A stretch of DNA of 64,000 nt, taken from positions 62,001 to 126,000 of the forward strand of contig JAFRDE010000013.1 of the NCBI GenBank assembly GCA_017403985.1. Direction: 5' to 3'. Each line of letters begins with the position of its first letter. Positions within the stretch are counted from its first letter, which is position 1. Position numbers and translations under genes: made by a program. The notes below the pieces were generated by a model. It was given only the letters and a program-made list of their open reading frames with translations, was not told the origin of the DNA and ran no database searches. This stretch comes from Ruminococcus sp. (GTDB taxonomy: Bacteria; Bacillota; Clostridia; Oscillospirales; Acutalibacteraceae). Below, piece by piece: positions 18,299 to 26,556 of the stretch.

Positions 18299-19578
18299 GC
18301 CTCATCATCCTCCAGACGGATGACCGCGCTCTTCGCGTGGGCGGTCAGCCCTTCCTTCTTCGCAAAGTAGGCAACGTCCTCGGCGACACGCTTCAGCGCG
18401 TCGGCGGTATAATAGGTATACTGGGTCTTCTTGACAAAGTCGTCGACAGACAGGGGGCTTGAGAACTTCGCTGTGCCGGAGGTCGGCAAGGTATGGTTCG
18501 GACCCGCGAGATAGTCGCCCAGCGCCTCGGGACAGTTGCGTCCCATGAAGATGGAGCCCGCGTGACGGATCTTGCTCAGCCACTTAAAGGGGTCGTCCAC
18601 ACACAGCTCCAGATGCTCGGGAGCGATCTCGTTGGCGATGTCGATGACGACGTCCAGATTATCGGCGACGATGATCTTGCCGTTGTTGTCGATGGAAGCG
18701 CGCGCGATCTCGGCGCGGTCGAGCAGGGGGATCTGCTTCTCCAGTTCATCGCTGACTGCCTTCGCCAGCTCCATGGAATCGGTGACCAGTACCGCGGAAG
18801 CGTTCTTATCATGCTCCGCCTGACTGAGCAGATCGGCGGCGACCCAGCGGGGATTGCTCTTGCCGTCAGCGACGACCAGAATCTCGCTCGGACCGGCGAT
18901 CATATCGATGGATACAGCGCCGAAAACCTGTTTCTTCGCCTCGGCGACAAATGCGTTGCCGGGACCGACGATCTTGTCCACCTTCGGTACGCTTTCGGTA
19001 CCGTAGGCGAGAGCGGCGATCGCCTGCGCGCCGCCGACCTTAAAGATCCTGTCCACGCCTGCGACGGAAGCCGCCGCCAGGATAGCGGGGTTCACCTTGC
19101 CGTCGGCGGAGGGCGGGGTCACCATGACGACCTCGCGCACGCCCGCGATCTTCGCGGGGATCGCGTCCATCAGCACGGTGGACGGATAAGCAGCGGTGCC
19201 GCCGGGAACATACAAGCCCGCGCGGTCGACGGGGATGATCTTCTGTCCCATCACAACGCCGTCCGTATCGTTGATGATAAAGCTCTGGCGGCGCTGTGCC
19301 TCATGGAATTTGCGGATATTCTTCGCGGCATGCTGCAGGATGCCGATGAATTCCGGATCGACCTCGGCGCGCGCCTCGTTGATTTCTTCTCTGCTCACCT
19401 GCAGGGCGCTGAGCTGCACCTTGTCGAAGCGGGCGGTGTAGTCAAAGAGCGCCTTATCGCCGTTCTCTCTGACGTTTTTGATAATATCGGAAACGACGTC
19501 CTCCACCGACGAGGTCGGCTCAAACCGAGCGAAGATCTCGTCATAGGACAGCTCGTTGTAATTCATAATTTTGATCAT
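18295..19578 (-). CDS. hisD: Histidinol dehydrogenase
   Basis: Zinc enzyme oxidising histidinol to histidine in two NAD-dependent steps. It has 427 residues with VPGGTAAYPSTVLM, VGPGNAFVAEAKKQVFG, DMIAGPSEILV and NHTLPTSGTAKFSSPL, all standard. The start ATG has AGGAG seven bases upstream. A repeat of about 107 bases separates it from hisZG. Confidence 0.97.
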   Translation of the reverse strand: MIKIMNYNELSYDEIFARFEPTSSVEDVVSDIIKNVRENGDKALFDYTARFDKVQLSALQVSREEINEARAEVDPEFIGILQHAAKNIRKFHEAQRRQSFIINDTDGVVMGQKIIPVDRAGLYVPGGTAAYPSTVLMDAIPAKIAGVREVVMVTPPSADGKVNPAILAAASVAGVDRIFKVGGAQAIAALAYGTESVPKVDKIVGPGNAFVAEAKKQVFGAVSIDMIAGPSEILVVADGKSNPRWVAADLLSQAEHDKNASAVLVTDSMELAKAVSDELEKQIPLLDRAEIARASIDNNGKIIVADNLDVVIDIANEIAPEHLELCVDDPFKWLSKIRHAGSIFMGRNCPEALGDYLAGPNHTLPTSGTAKFSSPLSVDDFVKKTQYTYYTADALKRVAEDVAYFAKKEGLTAHAKSAVIRLEDDEA

Positions 19579-19598
19579 AATTATTCTCCTGTTTTGCC

Positions 19599-19705
19599 GT
19601 AGGGACGACCATCGGTCGTCCGCGTGCAGCCGTGTTGTATTCTATCTGACGTGTCAGCGACCCGCAAAGCCCGTCATTCTGCGGACGAGCAATGCTCGTC
19701 CCTAC
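19599..19705. repeat. GTAGGGACG inverted-repeat element (inside his operon)
   Basis: Begins GTAGGGACGACC and ends GCTCGTCCCTAC, with further small hairpins. The right end contains the TAG stop codon of hisZG (19702-19704). A shorter copy at 44901-44948 does the same for an FAD oxidoreductase gene. Confidence 0.75.
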
Positions 19706-21279
19706 ATAGCCTCAATCTGACTTTTCAGCTCCGCCGCAACCTTCATAATGCTGTCGCCCTTGAACTTGTAACTGCTCTTGTTGGCGATCAGCCGCGCGGA
19801 GATCGGGACGATATTTTCGATCACCTCAAGGTTATTTTCCTTGAGCGTCGCGCCGGTCTCGACGATATCGACGATCACATCGGTCAGCCCTAAGATGGGC
19901 GCGATCTCGATGGACCCGTTCAGATGAACGATATCGATATCTCTGCCCTTGGACGCGTAATGATCTGCGGCGATCTTTGAAAACTTCGTCGCGACGCACA
20001 GCGTGCGGTTCGGATCGTCCTCAAAGCCTTTGGGAGCGGCGACCGCCATACGGCATTTGCCGATATCGAGATCGAGCAGTTCGTAAACGTCCGGCTCATA
20101 TTCGAGCAGGATATCCTTGCCCGCTACGCCGATATCCGCCGCGCCGCGCTCGACGTAGATCGCTACGTCGCTGGGCTTGACCCAGAAATAGCGCACGCCC
20201 GCCTCGCGGTTCTCGAAGATCAGCTTGCGGTTAGGCTCTCTGATCGACGGACAGGGGAAGCCTGCCGCCTCGAACATCGCGTAGACCTTCTCGCCCAGCC
20301 TGCCCTTCGGCAGCGCGACGTTCAGCATAGTGTCGTCAATCGCCTGATCCTGAGCGATTTCGTCCATCCGCTCGAGCATATCGAGGTAGACGGCGAAGCC
20401 GACCGCCTTAGACTTGCGCTTCATCCTCTGAAGGAGCTTATCATAGCGCCCTCCGGACAGCACGCTGTCGGGCACGCCGCTGATAAAGCCCTTGAAGATC
20501 ACGCCGTTATAATATCCCCGGTCGCTGACGACCGAAAAGTCGATCTGTATCTTACTCAGCAGGTCGCTGTCCTGAAAGACGGAAAGCGCCTCGCTCAATT
20601 CTTCATACGCCTCATGGCAGCCGAGATCATCGCATAAGTCGCTCAGCCGCGGCAGAACGCGTTCCGGATTCCCACCCAGCGACAGCAGCGCGATCAGGCT
20701 GTCGGCAGAAAGGGTGTCGATGCCGTTTTCCTCGCACAGGGCGATCATACCGTGGGCGTTCTTCTCGCTGACGCATTTGACCAGCTCATCCTGCAGACGG
20801 CGGCTGTCGGTGATCTGCTCCAAGGCGGCGTTCAGGATATCGAGACTGGATACGTCCAGCACAAAGTGCGGACTGATCAGGCTCAGGCTCTCTGCGGCGA
20901 GCTTCAGACTCTCGCCGACTAAAGCGCTGTCGACCTCGCCGATGCACTCCACGCCCGCCTGCATGATCTCTTTATATCCGCCGACGCTCTTGGAAACGCG
21001 GTAGACGTTCTCGTTATAATAGAGCTTTTTCGTCTCGCCGTCAGAATGATTCTTAATGATGGAAAGGGTCACGTCGGGCTTTAAGGCTTTGAGCTTGCCG
21101 CCGATATCGGTAAAGGTGATGACGCTGTCGGACACCAGAAAGTCCTTATTGCGGCTGTAGAGGTCATAGTCCTCGAATTTACTCATGCGGTAGGGCTTGT
21201 AGCCGCTGCGGCTGTACAGTTCCCGAAGCGAAAAGGTCAGACGCTCGGCATAGCTCAATACGTTATCATTGATGTTCAT
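19702..21279 (-). CDS. hisZ-hisG: Fused ATP phosphoribosyltransferase: regulatory HisZ plus catalytic HisG
   Basis: First step of histidine synthesis. In short-form systems the catalytic HisG (about 210 residues) and the histidyl-tRNA-synthetase-like regulator HisZ are separate proteins forming a hetero-octamer. Here one continuous 525-codon frame contains both. Residues 1 to about 310 resemble HisZ (YRMSKFEDYDLYSRNKDFLV, KPDVTLSIIKN, LSGGRYDKLLQ). Residues from about 313 (LNVALPKGRLGEKVYAMFEA) to the end resemble short HisG, with the PRPP-site region DVIVDIVETGATLKENNL. The joint DQAIDDTMLN is short. Start ATG overlaps the yerC stop (ATGA). The stop codon lies in a repeat element. Confidence 0.92.
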   Translation of the reverse strand: MNINDNVLSYAERLTFSLRELYSRSGYKPYRMSKFEDYDLYSRNKDFLVSDSVITFTDIGGKLKALKPDVTLSIIKNHSDGETKKLYYNENVYRVSKSVGGYKEIMQAGVECIGEVDSALVGESLKLAAESLSLISPHFVLDVSSLDILNAALEQITDSRRLQDELVKCVSEKNAHGMIALCEENGIDTLSADSLIALLSLGGNPERVLPRLSDLCDDLGCHEAYEELSEALSVFQDSDLLSKIQIDFSVVSDRGYYNGVIFKGFISGVPDSVLSGGRYDKLLQRMKRKSKAVGFAVYLDMLERMDEIAQDQAIDDTMLNVALPKGRLGEKVYAMFEAAGFPCPSIREPNRKLIFENREAGVRYFWVKPSDVAIYVERGAADIGVAGKDILLEYEPDVYELLDLDIGKCRMAVAAPKGFEDDPNRTLCVATKFSKIAADHYASKGRDIDIVHLNGSIEIAPILGLTDVIVDIVETGATLKENNLEVIENIVPISARLIANKSSYKFKGDSIMKVAAELKSQIEAM

Positions 21280-21563
21280 TCGCCATCCTCCTTCATACGG
21301 TCGATCACCGCGCGGTAGCCGCCCGCGCCGTAGTTCAGACAGCGGCTGACGCGGCTGATGGTCGCGGTTGACACGCCGATCTTCTCGGATATCTTCTGGT
21401 AGCTGATACCCTCGTCGATCAAAAACGCGGTGTCAAGACGCTGGCACATATCCTTGATCTCGGTGATCGTGCAGATGTCTTCAAAAAAAGCATAGCATTC
21501 ATCGGTATCTTTCAGGCTGAGTATCGCCTGAAACAGCCTGTCGGCAGACGGAGAATGTTTCAT
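21276..21563 (-). CDS. YerC/YecD-family TrpR-like repressor, probable his operon regulator
   Basis: A 95-residue DNA-binding protein related to the Trp repressor. The helix-turn-helix is visible as SYQKISEKIGVSTATISRVS (about residues 54-73), preceded by the helical CTITEIKDMCQRLDTAFL segment. It is the first gene of the histidine operon and overlaps hisZG by four bases. A perfect 16-base palindrome sits inside its promoter, so autoregulation and histidine-dependent control of the whole operon are likely. Ligand identity is inferred from context. Confidence 0.9.
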   Translation of the reverse strand: MKHSPSADRLFQAILSLKDTDECYAFFEDICTITEIKDMCQRLDTAFLIDEGISYQKISEKIGVSTATISRVSRCLNYGAGGYRAVIDRMKEDGE

Positions 21564-21601
21564 CGGTATAATACCTCTTTCTGATAGTCTTACGGTTCAT
21601 T

Positions 21602-21630
21602 AGTTTATCACTTTATCACGATAAAGTCAA
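21602..21630 (-). promoter_or_regulatory. his operon promoter
   Basis: Minus-strand TTGACT, 17 bases, TAAACT; start point predicted about 30-35 bases before yerC. Confidence 0.85.
21611..21626. promoter_or_regulatory. Candidate operator of the his operon
   Basis: CTTTATCACGATAAAG: seven-base perfect arms around AC, filling the spacer and touching the -35 box. The position is ideal for repression by the adjacent TrpR-like protein. Confidence 0.7.
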
Positions 21631-21723
21631 GTTTTTCATTTCACTTTCATCAACTTGACGGAACACGGCTGCCGAGTACAGCACTTTTTGGGCAATTAAA
21701 GCACCTTATCAACGCAGAAAAAC

Positions 21724-21747
21724 GGGAGGAGCAAGCCCCTCCCCTAC
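21724..21747. repeat. GGGAGGAGC hairpin element
   Basis: GGGAGGAGCAAGCCCCTCCCC folds into a small hairpin followed by TAC. Copies lie at 37086-37109, 38899-38921 and 49184-49207. Confidence 0.7.
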
Positions 21748-21750
21748 AAT

Positions 21751-22599
21751 TTATAACTCAACTTCACCTTCAAACACCGTCGCTGCGGGACCGGTCATGA
21801 TGACGGTTTCGTCTGTATAGCGGATCACAAGGTCTCCGCCGCGCAGGTGAACGGTAACATCCTCTCCCTTTTTGCAATAGCCGTTTTCGCATGCCGCCAC
21901 AACGGTCGCGCAGGCGCCGGTACCGCACGCCCATGTCTCACCCGAACCGCGCTCCCATACGCGCATCCGCAGCGTGCGGTCGTCGATCACCTTCACGAAT
22001 TCGGTATTCACGCGTTCAGGAAATGCGGGATGATGTTCAAAATGCGGTCCGATCTTCTCGAGTTCCAGCCCGTCTGTGTCATCGACAAAGGTCACACAGT
22101 GCGGATTGCCCATCGATACGGCGGTCACGTTCCACACCTTGCCGTCAACCTCCAAAGGAGCGTCGATCATCCTGTCGCCGTCAAAAACAGCGGGGATATC
22201 GGCGGGATTCAGGATCGCCGCGCCCATATCGACGCGGGCTGACTGCACCTTGCCGTCTTTTACGGTCAGTTCGAGCGTCTTGACGCCGCTGAGGGTATCG
22301 ATCGTAACCGTCGTCTTATCCGCAGAGACAAGCCCTTTATCATAGACGAACTTACCCACGCAGCGGATGCCGTTACCGCACATCATACCCTCGCTGCCGT
22401 CGGCGTTGAAAATACGCATCTTCGCGTCGGCTTTATCGGACGGGCAGACGAGGATGATCCCGTCTCCGCCGACGCCGGTGCGGCGGTCGCTCAGGCGGAT
22501 CGAAAGTGCCTCCCAGTCCTGTTCGGGCTGGTCAAACGTGCTGATATAGACATAATCGTTAGAGATGCCGTGCATCTTCGTGAAACGAAGTTTTTTCAT
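21751..22599 (-). CDS. dapF: Diaminopimelate epimerase
   Basis: Converts LL- to meso-diaminopimelate for lysine and peptidoglycan synthesis. The 282-residue protein has FTKMHGISNDYVYI, the catalytic cysteine motifs MMCGNGIRCVGKF and ACGTGACATV, and GNPHCVTFV. Start ATG 22599 has AAAGGG seven bases upstream; the longer TTG-initiated reading at 22617 begins before this ribosome site. It is divergent from glnN. Confidence 0.96.
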   Translation of the reverse strand: MKKLRFTKMHGISNDYVYISTFDQPEQDWEALSIRLSDRRTGVGGDGIILVCPSDKADAKMRIFNADGSEGMMCGNGIRCVGKFVYDKGLVSADKTTVTIDTLSGVKTLELTVKDGKVQSARVDMGAAILNPADIPAVFDGDRMIDAPLEVDGKVWNVTAVSMGNPHCVTFVDDTDGLELEKIGPHFEHHPAFPERVNTEFVKVIDDRTLRMRVWERGSGETWACGTGACATVVAACENGYCKKGEDVTVHLRGGDLVIRYTDETVIMTGPAATVFEGEVEL

Positions 22600-22619
22600 C
22601 CAATCACCCTTTCGCAAGT

Positions 22620-22648
22620 ATTATACCGACATTCCGTTCGGATGTCAA
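22620..22648 (-). promoter_or_regulatory. dapF promoter
   Basis: Minus-strand TTGACA, 17 bases, TATAAT: a consensus promoter directly before dapF. Confidence 0.85.
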
Positions 22649-22671
22649 CAAAGACGATTTGCTGTTTTTGG

Positions 22672-22700
22672 TTGACACGGGCGGCTGAATCGAATATACT
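22672..22700 (+). promoter_or_regulatory. glnN promoter
   Basis: TTGACA, 17 bases, TATACT. The -10 box is part of the palindrome at 22693-22710. Confidence 0.85.
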
Positions 22701-22710
22701 TTAGTATATT
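22693..22710. promoter_or_regulatory. Palindrome over the glnN -10 box
   Basis: AATATACTTTAGTATATT: perfect eight-base arms around TT, covering the -10 box and the likely start point. Candidate repressor site. Confidence 0.55.
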
Positions 22711-22758
22711 ATTGGTGAACGGAGAACAGTTAACCGTTAACCAAACCGGAGGTATACT

Positions 22759-24855
22759 ATGATAGATGTACCCGGCATTTTTGCCTCAAATGTATTCAAC
22801 GATGAAAAAATGCGCGTCAGGCTGACACAGGACGTCTACGCGTCATACCGCGACAGCATCGAGAACGGCAAGCCGCTCGAGCTCGAGGTCGCCGACGCCG
22901 TCGCCGACGCGATGAAGGAATGGGCGATCGAAAAGGGCTGTACCCACTACACCCACTGGTTCCAGCCGATGACCGGTATTACCGCCGAAAAGCACGACAG
23001 CTTCATCTCGCCTCACGCCGACGGCAGAGTGATCATGGAGTTCTCGGGCAAGGAGCTGATCAAGGGCGAGCCCGACGCGTCCTCCTTCCCCTCCGGCGGC
23101 ATCCGCGCGACCTTTGAAGCACGCGGCTACACCACATGGGACCCCACCTCCCCCGCCTTTGTCAAGGATAATACCCTGTGCATCCCGACCGCGTTCGTCT
23201 CCTACACCGGCGACGTGCTGGACAAAAAGACGCCCCTGCTGCGCTCGATGAACCGCATCAACCACGAGGCGGTTCGCATCCTGCACCTCTTCGGCAAAAC
23301 CGACGTCACCCGCGTCGACGCGACCGTCGGACCCGAACAGGAATACTTCCTGATCGATAAGGAGATGTACGATCTCCGCAAGGATCTGAAATATACCGGA
23401 CGCACCCTCTTCGGCGCGCGCTCGCCCAAGGGTCAGCAGCTTGACGACCACTACTTCGGTGCGATCAAACAGCGCGTCAAGGCGTTCATGTCCGAACTCG
23501 ACGAAGAACTGTGGAAGCTGGGCATCTACGCCAAGACCGAGCATAACGAGGTCGCGCCCGCACAGCATGAATTAGCGCCGATCTTCACCACAGTGAACAT
23601 TGCCGCCGACCACAACCAGCTGACGATGGAGCTGATGAAGCGTATCGCCAGAAAGCACGGCATGGTCTGTCTGCTGCACGAAAAGCCCTTCAAGGGCGTG
23701 AACGGCTCCGGCAAGCACAACAACTGGTCGCTTTCAACCAACACGGGCGAAAACCTATTAAAGCCCGGCAAAAAGCCGGAGGAAAACACCCAGTTCCTGC
23801 TGTTTTTGACCGCCGTGATCACCGCCGTCGACGAGTATCAGGATCTGCTCAGGCTGTCCGTCGCGACCGCCGGCAACGATCACCGCATGGGCGGCGATGA
23901 GGCTCCTCCTTTCGTCATCTCGATGTTCCTCGGTGACGACCTCGAAGCTATCGTCGAAGCGATCATCAACCGCGAGGACTACGAAAGTCAGGGCAAGGTC
24001 GTTATGAACACCGGCGCGGAGGCGCTGCCGGAGATCCGCAAGGACACCACCGATCGCAACCGCACCTCCCCCTTTGCCTTTACAGGCAACAAGTTCGAGT
24101 TCCGCGCGCTGGGTTCGGCGCTGAATATCTCCTGCCCCAACATCATGCTCAACACCATGGTCGCAGACGTTCTGTCGGGATTTTCCGACGAGCTGGAGAA
24201 AGCGGCTGACTTTGAAGCCGCCGTGCGCCGCCTGATCCGCAAGAACCTGAAAAAGCACCGCCGCATCATCTTCAACGGCGACGGCTACACCGACGAATGG
24301 ATCGCCGAAGCAGAGGAACGGGGACTGCTCAATCTCCGCTCCACCCCCGAGGCGTTGAAAAAATACACATTCAAAAAGAATCTCGACCTTTTCGAGCGCA
24401 ACCACATTTTCAACGAGACCGAGGTCAAAGCGCGTCAGGAGATCCTGCTCGAGAACTACATCAAGATCATCGACCTCGAAGCGCTGACGATGCTCGACAT
24501 GGCAAAGAAAGACATCTTCCCCGCCGTATCCGCCTTCACCGGCAAGCTCGCCGAGACTATCCGCAATAAGCGCGCCGTCAGCGACGATATCCGCGTCGAC
24601 GCGGAGGTCAAGCTGCTCTCTAAGCTCAGCGATCTGCTCGCGGCGTTCGGTGAAAAGATCGGCGAGCTGGATTCAAAAGTCGGCGGCTCGATCGCCTACC
24701 GCAAAAATCTCCAAAGCCACGCCGAGTACTGCTGCAACGAAACGCTCAAGACCATGGATGAGCTGCGCGCGATCTCCGATGAGATGGAGATGTGCACCGA
24801 CGCCGATTACTGGCCCTATCCGAGCTACGGTCAGCTCCTGTTCAGCGTACAGTGA
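22759..24855 (+). CDS. glnN: Glutamine synthetase type III
   Basis: ATP-dependent assimilation of ammonia into glutamine. The 698-residue length is typical of the large GSIII class and much longer than GSI (about 450). It shows HYTHWFQPMTGITAEKHDSF, GPEQEYFLID, KTEHNEVAPAQHELAP, HEKPFKGVNGSGKHNNWSL, NDHRMGGDEAPP and the C-terminal GSIII helical extension. The ribosome site GGAGG is seven bases before ATG. It is a single gene with consensus promoter and terminator. It could recapture ammonia released by the nearby purine catabolic enzymes. Confidence 0.97.
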   Translation: MIDVPGIFASNVFNDEKMRVRLTQDVYASYRDSIENGKPLELEVADAVADAMKEWAIEKGCTHYTHWFQPMTGITAEKHDSFISPHADGRVIMEFSGKELIKGEPDASSFPSGGIRATFEARGYTTWDPTSPAFVKDNTLCIPTAFVSYTGDVLDKKTPLLRSMNRINHEAVRILHLFGKTDVTRVDATVGPEQEYFLIDKEMYDLRKDLKYTGRTLFGARSPKGQQLDDHYFGAIKQRVKAFMSELDEELWKLGIYAKTEHNEVAPAQHELAPIFTTVNIAADHNQLTMELMKRIARKHGMVCLLHEKPFKGVNGSGKHNNWSLSTNTGENLLKPGKKPEENTQFLLFLTAVITAVDEYQDLLRLSVATAGNDHRMGGDEAPPFVISMFLGDDLEAIVEAIINREDYESQGKVVMNTGAEALPEIRKDTTDRNRTSPFAFTGNKFEFRALGSALNISCPNIMLNTMVADVLSGFSDELEKAADFEAAVRRLIRKNLKKHRRIIFNGDGYTDEWIAEAEERGLLNLRSTPEALKKYTFKKNLDLFERNHIFNETEVKARQEILLENYIKIIDLEALTMLDMAKKDIFPAVSAFTGKLAETIRNKRAVSDDIRVDAEVKLLSKLSDLLAAFGEKIGELDSKVGGSIAYRKNLQSHAEYCCNETLKTMDELRAISDEMEMCTDADYWPYPSYGQLLFSVQ

Positions 24856-24857
24856 TA

Positions 24858-24885
24858 GTTAGGAATTAGGAGTTAGGAGTTAGGA
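24858..24885. repeat. Heptanucleotide array (TTAGGAG), left member of an inverted pair
   Basis: GTTAGGAATTAGGAGTTAGG-type units. The opposite orientation appears at 25038-25068, so the two arrays enclose the glnN terminator. Confidence 0.7.
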
Positions 24886-24933
24886 ATGAAGGGAAACGCT
24901 GACGCGTTTTGAATTGAAATAAGAACATATAAC

Positions 24934-24978
24934 AATAACGCTCATGACTCTTTGAAAAGCCATGAGCGTTATTTCTTT
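24934..24978. terminator. Terminator between glnN and the amidohydrolase gene
   Basis: Thirteen-base stem AATAACGCTCATG / CATGAGCGTTATT, then TTCTTT. It closely resembles the hairpin at 33420-33470. Confidence 0.85.
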
Positions 24979-25037
24979 AATACAAACTTTTATGTTGAAC
25001 GAAATATAAATCAGGTGCGGACAGAGTCCGCCGTCAA

Positions 25038-25068
25038 CTCCAAACTCCTCACTCCTAACTCCTAGCTA
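25038..25068. repeat. Heptanucleotide array (CTCCTAA), right member
   Basis: Inverted relative to 24858-24885. It includes the TAG stop codon of the amidohydrolase gene (25062-25064). Confidence 0.7.
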
Positions 25069-26420
25069 AAAAGATACTCTTGAATCTTCCTCTCGCTTTC
25101 CGCGCTGAGCTTCTCTTCGTCGACTGCGGTCAGCCTGCCGTTTTCAACGACGACTTTGCCGTTCACGACCGTATAATCCACCGCGCCGGAGAAGCCGACC
25201 GCCGCGGGGAGGTTCTCGGGGCTGTAGGCTGCGCCGACGATATCGAGCCGTCGACTGTCGACCATGAAAAGATCGGCGCATTTGCCGACTTCGATCGAGC
25301 CGATATCGTTTCTGCCCAGCACCTTCGCGCCGCCGTTTGTCGCTATCTTCAGGTAATCATAAGCAGTGGGCGCGTCATCGCCGTACTTCACGCGTCCGAG
25401 CAGATAGCCGAGCCGCAGTTCCTGCAGCAGATCGCTGCCGTCGTTGGAGGCGGAACCGTCCGCCGCAATCGACACGGGCACGCCGAGCTTCAGCATCTCG
25501 GGGATCCGCGCCGCGCCGGAGGCGAGCTTCATATTCGAGGCGGGACAGTGCGCGATGCCGGTACCGGTGTCCGCTAATAGTTTCAGCTCTTCGTCGTTGA
25601 AGTGGATGCCGTGCGCGTACCAGACGTCGTGTCCGATAAAGCCAAGGCTCTGCATATAGGCGAGCGGCCGCATACCGAACGCCGAAAGGGTATAGTTTTC
25701 CTCGTCGAGCGTCTCACATAGGTGCGTGTGGAGCCTGACGCCCAAGTCACGGGCAAGGATCGCGCTCTCGCGGTACAGATCGGAGGATGCGGAGAACGGC
25801 GAACACGGCGCCAAGGCAACGTTACGCATCGCGCCGACGGAGCGGTCGTGATACTTTTCCACCGCCTTTTGACTGTCTTTCAGGATCGCGTCCGTCGACT
25901 GCACCACGGTGTCGGGCGGCAGACCGCCGTCTTTTTTGCTGAGGTTCATCGACCCGCGCGAGGCGACTATCCGCGCGCCCAGCGCGTCCGCGGCGGCGAA
26001 CTGTGCGTCCAGCAGATCGAGACTGCTGTCGCCGGGGAACACATAATGATGGTCGAAAGCGGTAGTGCAGCCTGATTTCAACAGCGCCGCCAGCGCACAC
26101 TGTGAGGAAAGATAAACGACCTCCGCGTCCAGCTTTTCCCAGATCGTATACAGCGCCGTCAGCCAGTCAAAGAGCTGCAGCCCCTGCACCTGCGGCAGGT
26201 TGCGCGAAAAGATCTGGTAAAAATGGTGATGGGTGTTGACAAGCCCCGGATAACACAGCAGATGCGTTCCGTCGATCACCCTATCGGCGTCGGCGTTCAA
26301 TCCCTTGCCGACAGCGGTGATAATACCGTTTTCGCACAGGATATCCGCATCATTGAGAACACGGTCGTCACCGTCGCAGGTCACGACAGCTTTCAGATTT
26401 TTCAGCAGTAAGGTACTCAT
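25062..26420 (-). CDS. 8-oxoguanine deaminase-like amidohydrolase
   Basis: A 452-residue metal-dependent deaminase of the amidohydrolase superfamily. Metal ligands are visible in GLVNTHHHFYQ, HTHLCET, YAHGIHF and the Asp of IAADGSASND. The segment LFDWLTALYTIWEKL followed by SGCTTAFDHHYVFP is the pattern I associate with 8-oxoguanine deaminase and hydroxyatrazine-hydrolase-like enzymes, rather than E. coli SsnA, whose first motif is CSHNHFYSG. The likely reaction is 8-oxoguanine to urate, or a related purine. ATG 26420 follows AGGAGG. A terminator lies between it and the upstream ABC transporter genes, so it has its own or read-through transcription. Substrate is inferred. Confidence 0.85.
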   Translation of the reverse strand: MSTLLLKNLKAVVTCDGDDRVLNDADILCENGIITAVGKGLNADADRVIDGTHLLCYPGLVNTHHHFYQIFSRNLPQVQGLQLFDWLTALYTIWEKLDAEVVYLSSQCALAALLKSGCTTAFDHHYVFPGDSSLDLLDAQFAAADALGARIVASRGSMNLSKKDGGLPPDTVVQSTDAILKDSQKAVEKYHDRSVGAMRNVALAPCSPFSASSDLYRESAILARDLGVRLHTHLCETLDEENYTLSAFGMRPLAYMQSLGFIGHDVWYAHGIHFNDEELKLLADTGTGIAHCPASNMKLASGAARIPEMLKLGVPVSIAADGSASNDGSDLLQELRLGYLLGRVKYGDDAPTAYDYLKIATNGGAKVLGRNDIGSIEVGKCADLFMVDSRRLDIVGAAYSPENLPAAVGFSGAVDYTVVNGKVVVENGRLTAVDEEKLSAESERKIQEYLFS

Positions 26421-26439
26421 ATATCCTCCTGTCAAAGAA

Positions 26440-26469
26440 AAGGAAGGTATGTAATCCTACACACCTTCC
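26440..26469 (-). terminator. Terminator after the ABC importer operon
   Basis: On the minus strand GGAAGGTGTG / CATACCTTCC forms a ten-base stem with one G-U pair, followed by TTTTCTTT, just before the amidohydrolase gene. Confidence 0.75.
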
Positions 26470-26556
26470 CAATCAACCGATTCAAACGGGTGTGGGCAAA
26501 GCCCACCCGCCATTATTCATTATTCTTTTTTCAGTATTCACCTGAGCGAAGCGAAA

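Noticed and set aside
19702-21279. Frameshift or lost stop joining hisZ and hisG
   Set aside because: The frame stays open with family-like sequence on both sides of a short linker and no leftover start or ribosome site at the joint; treated as a genuine fusion pending read confirmation.
24858-25068. CRISPR-like array from repeated CTCCTAA units
   Set aside because: Units are seven bases with no spacers, and no cas gene is present.
25062-26420. SsnA assignment for the amidohydrolase
   Set aside because: The first metal motif NTHHHFYQ and the LFDWLTALYTIW segment match 8-oxoguanine deaminase-like enzymes better than SsnA; kept as a function-level description without a symbol.
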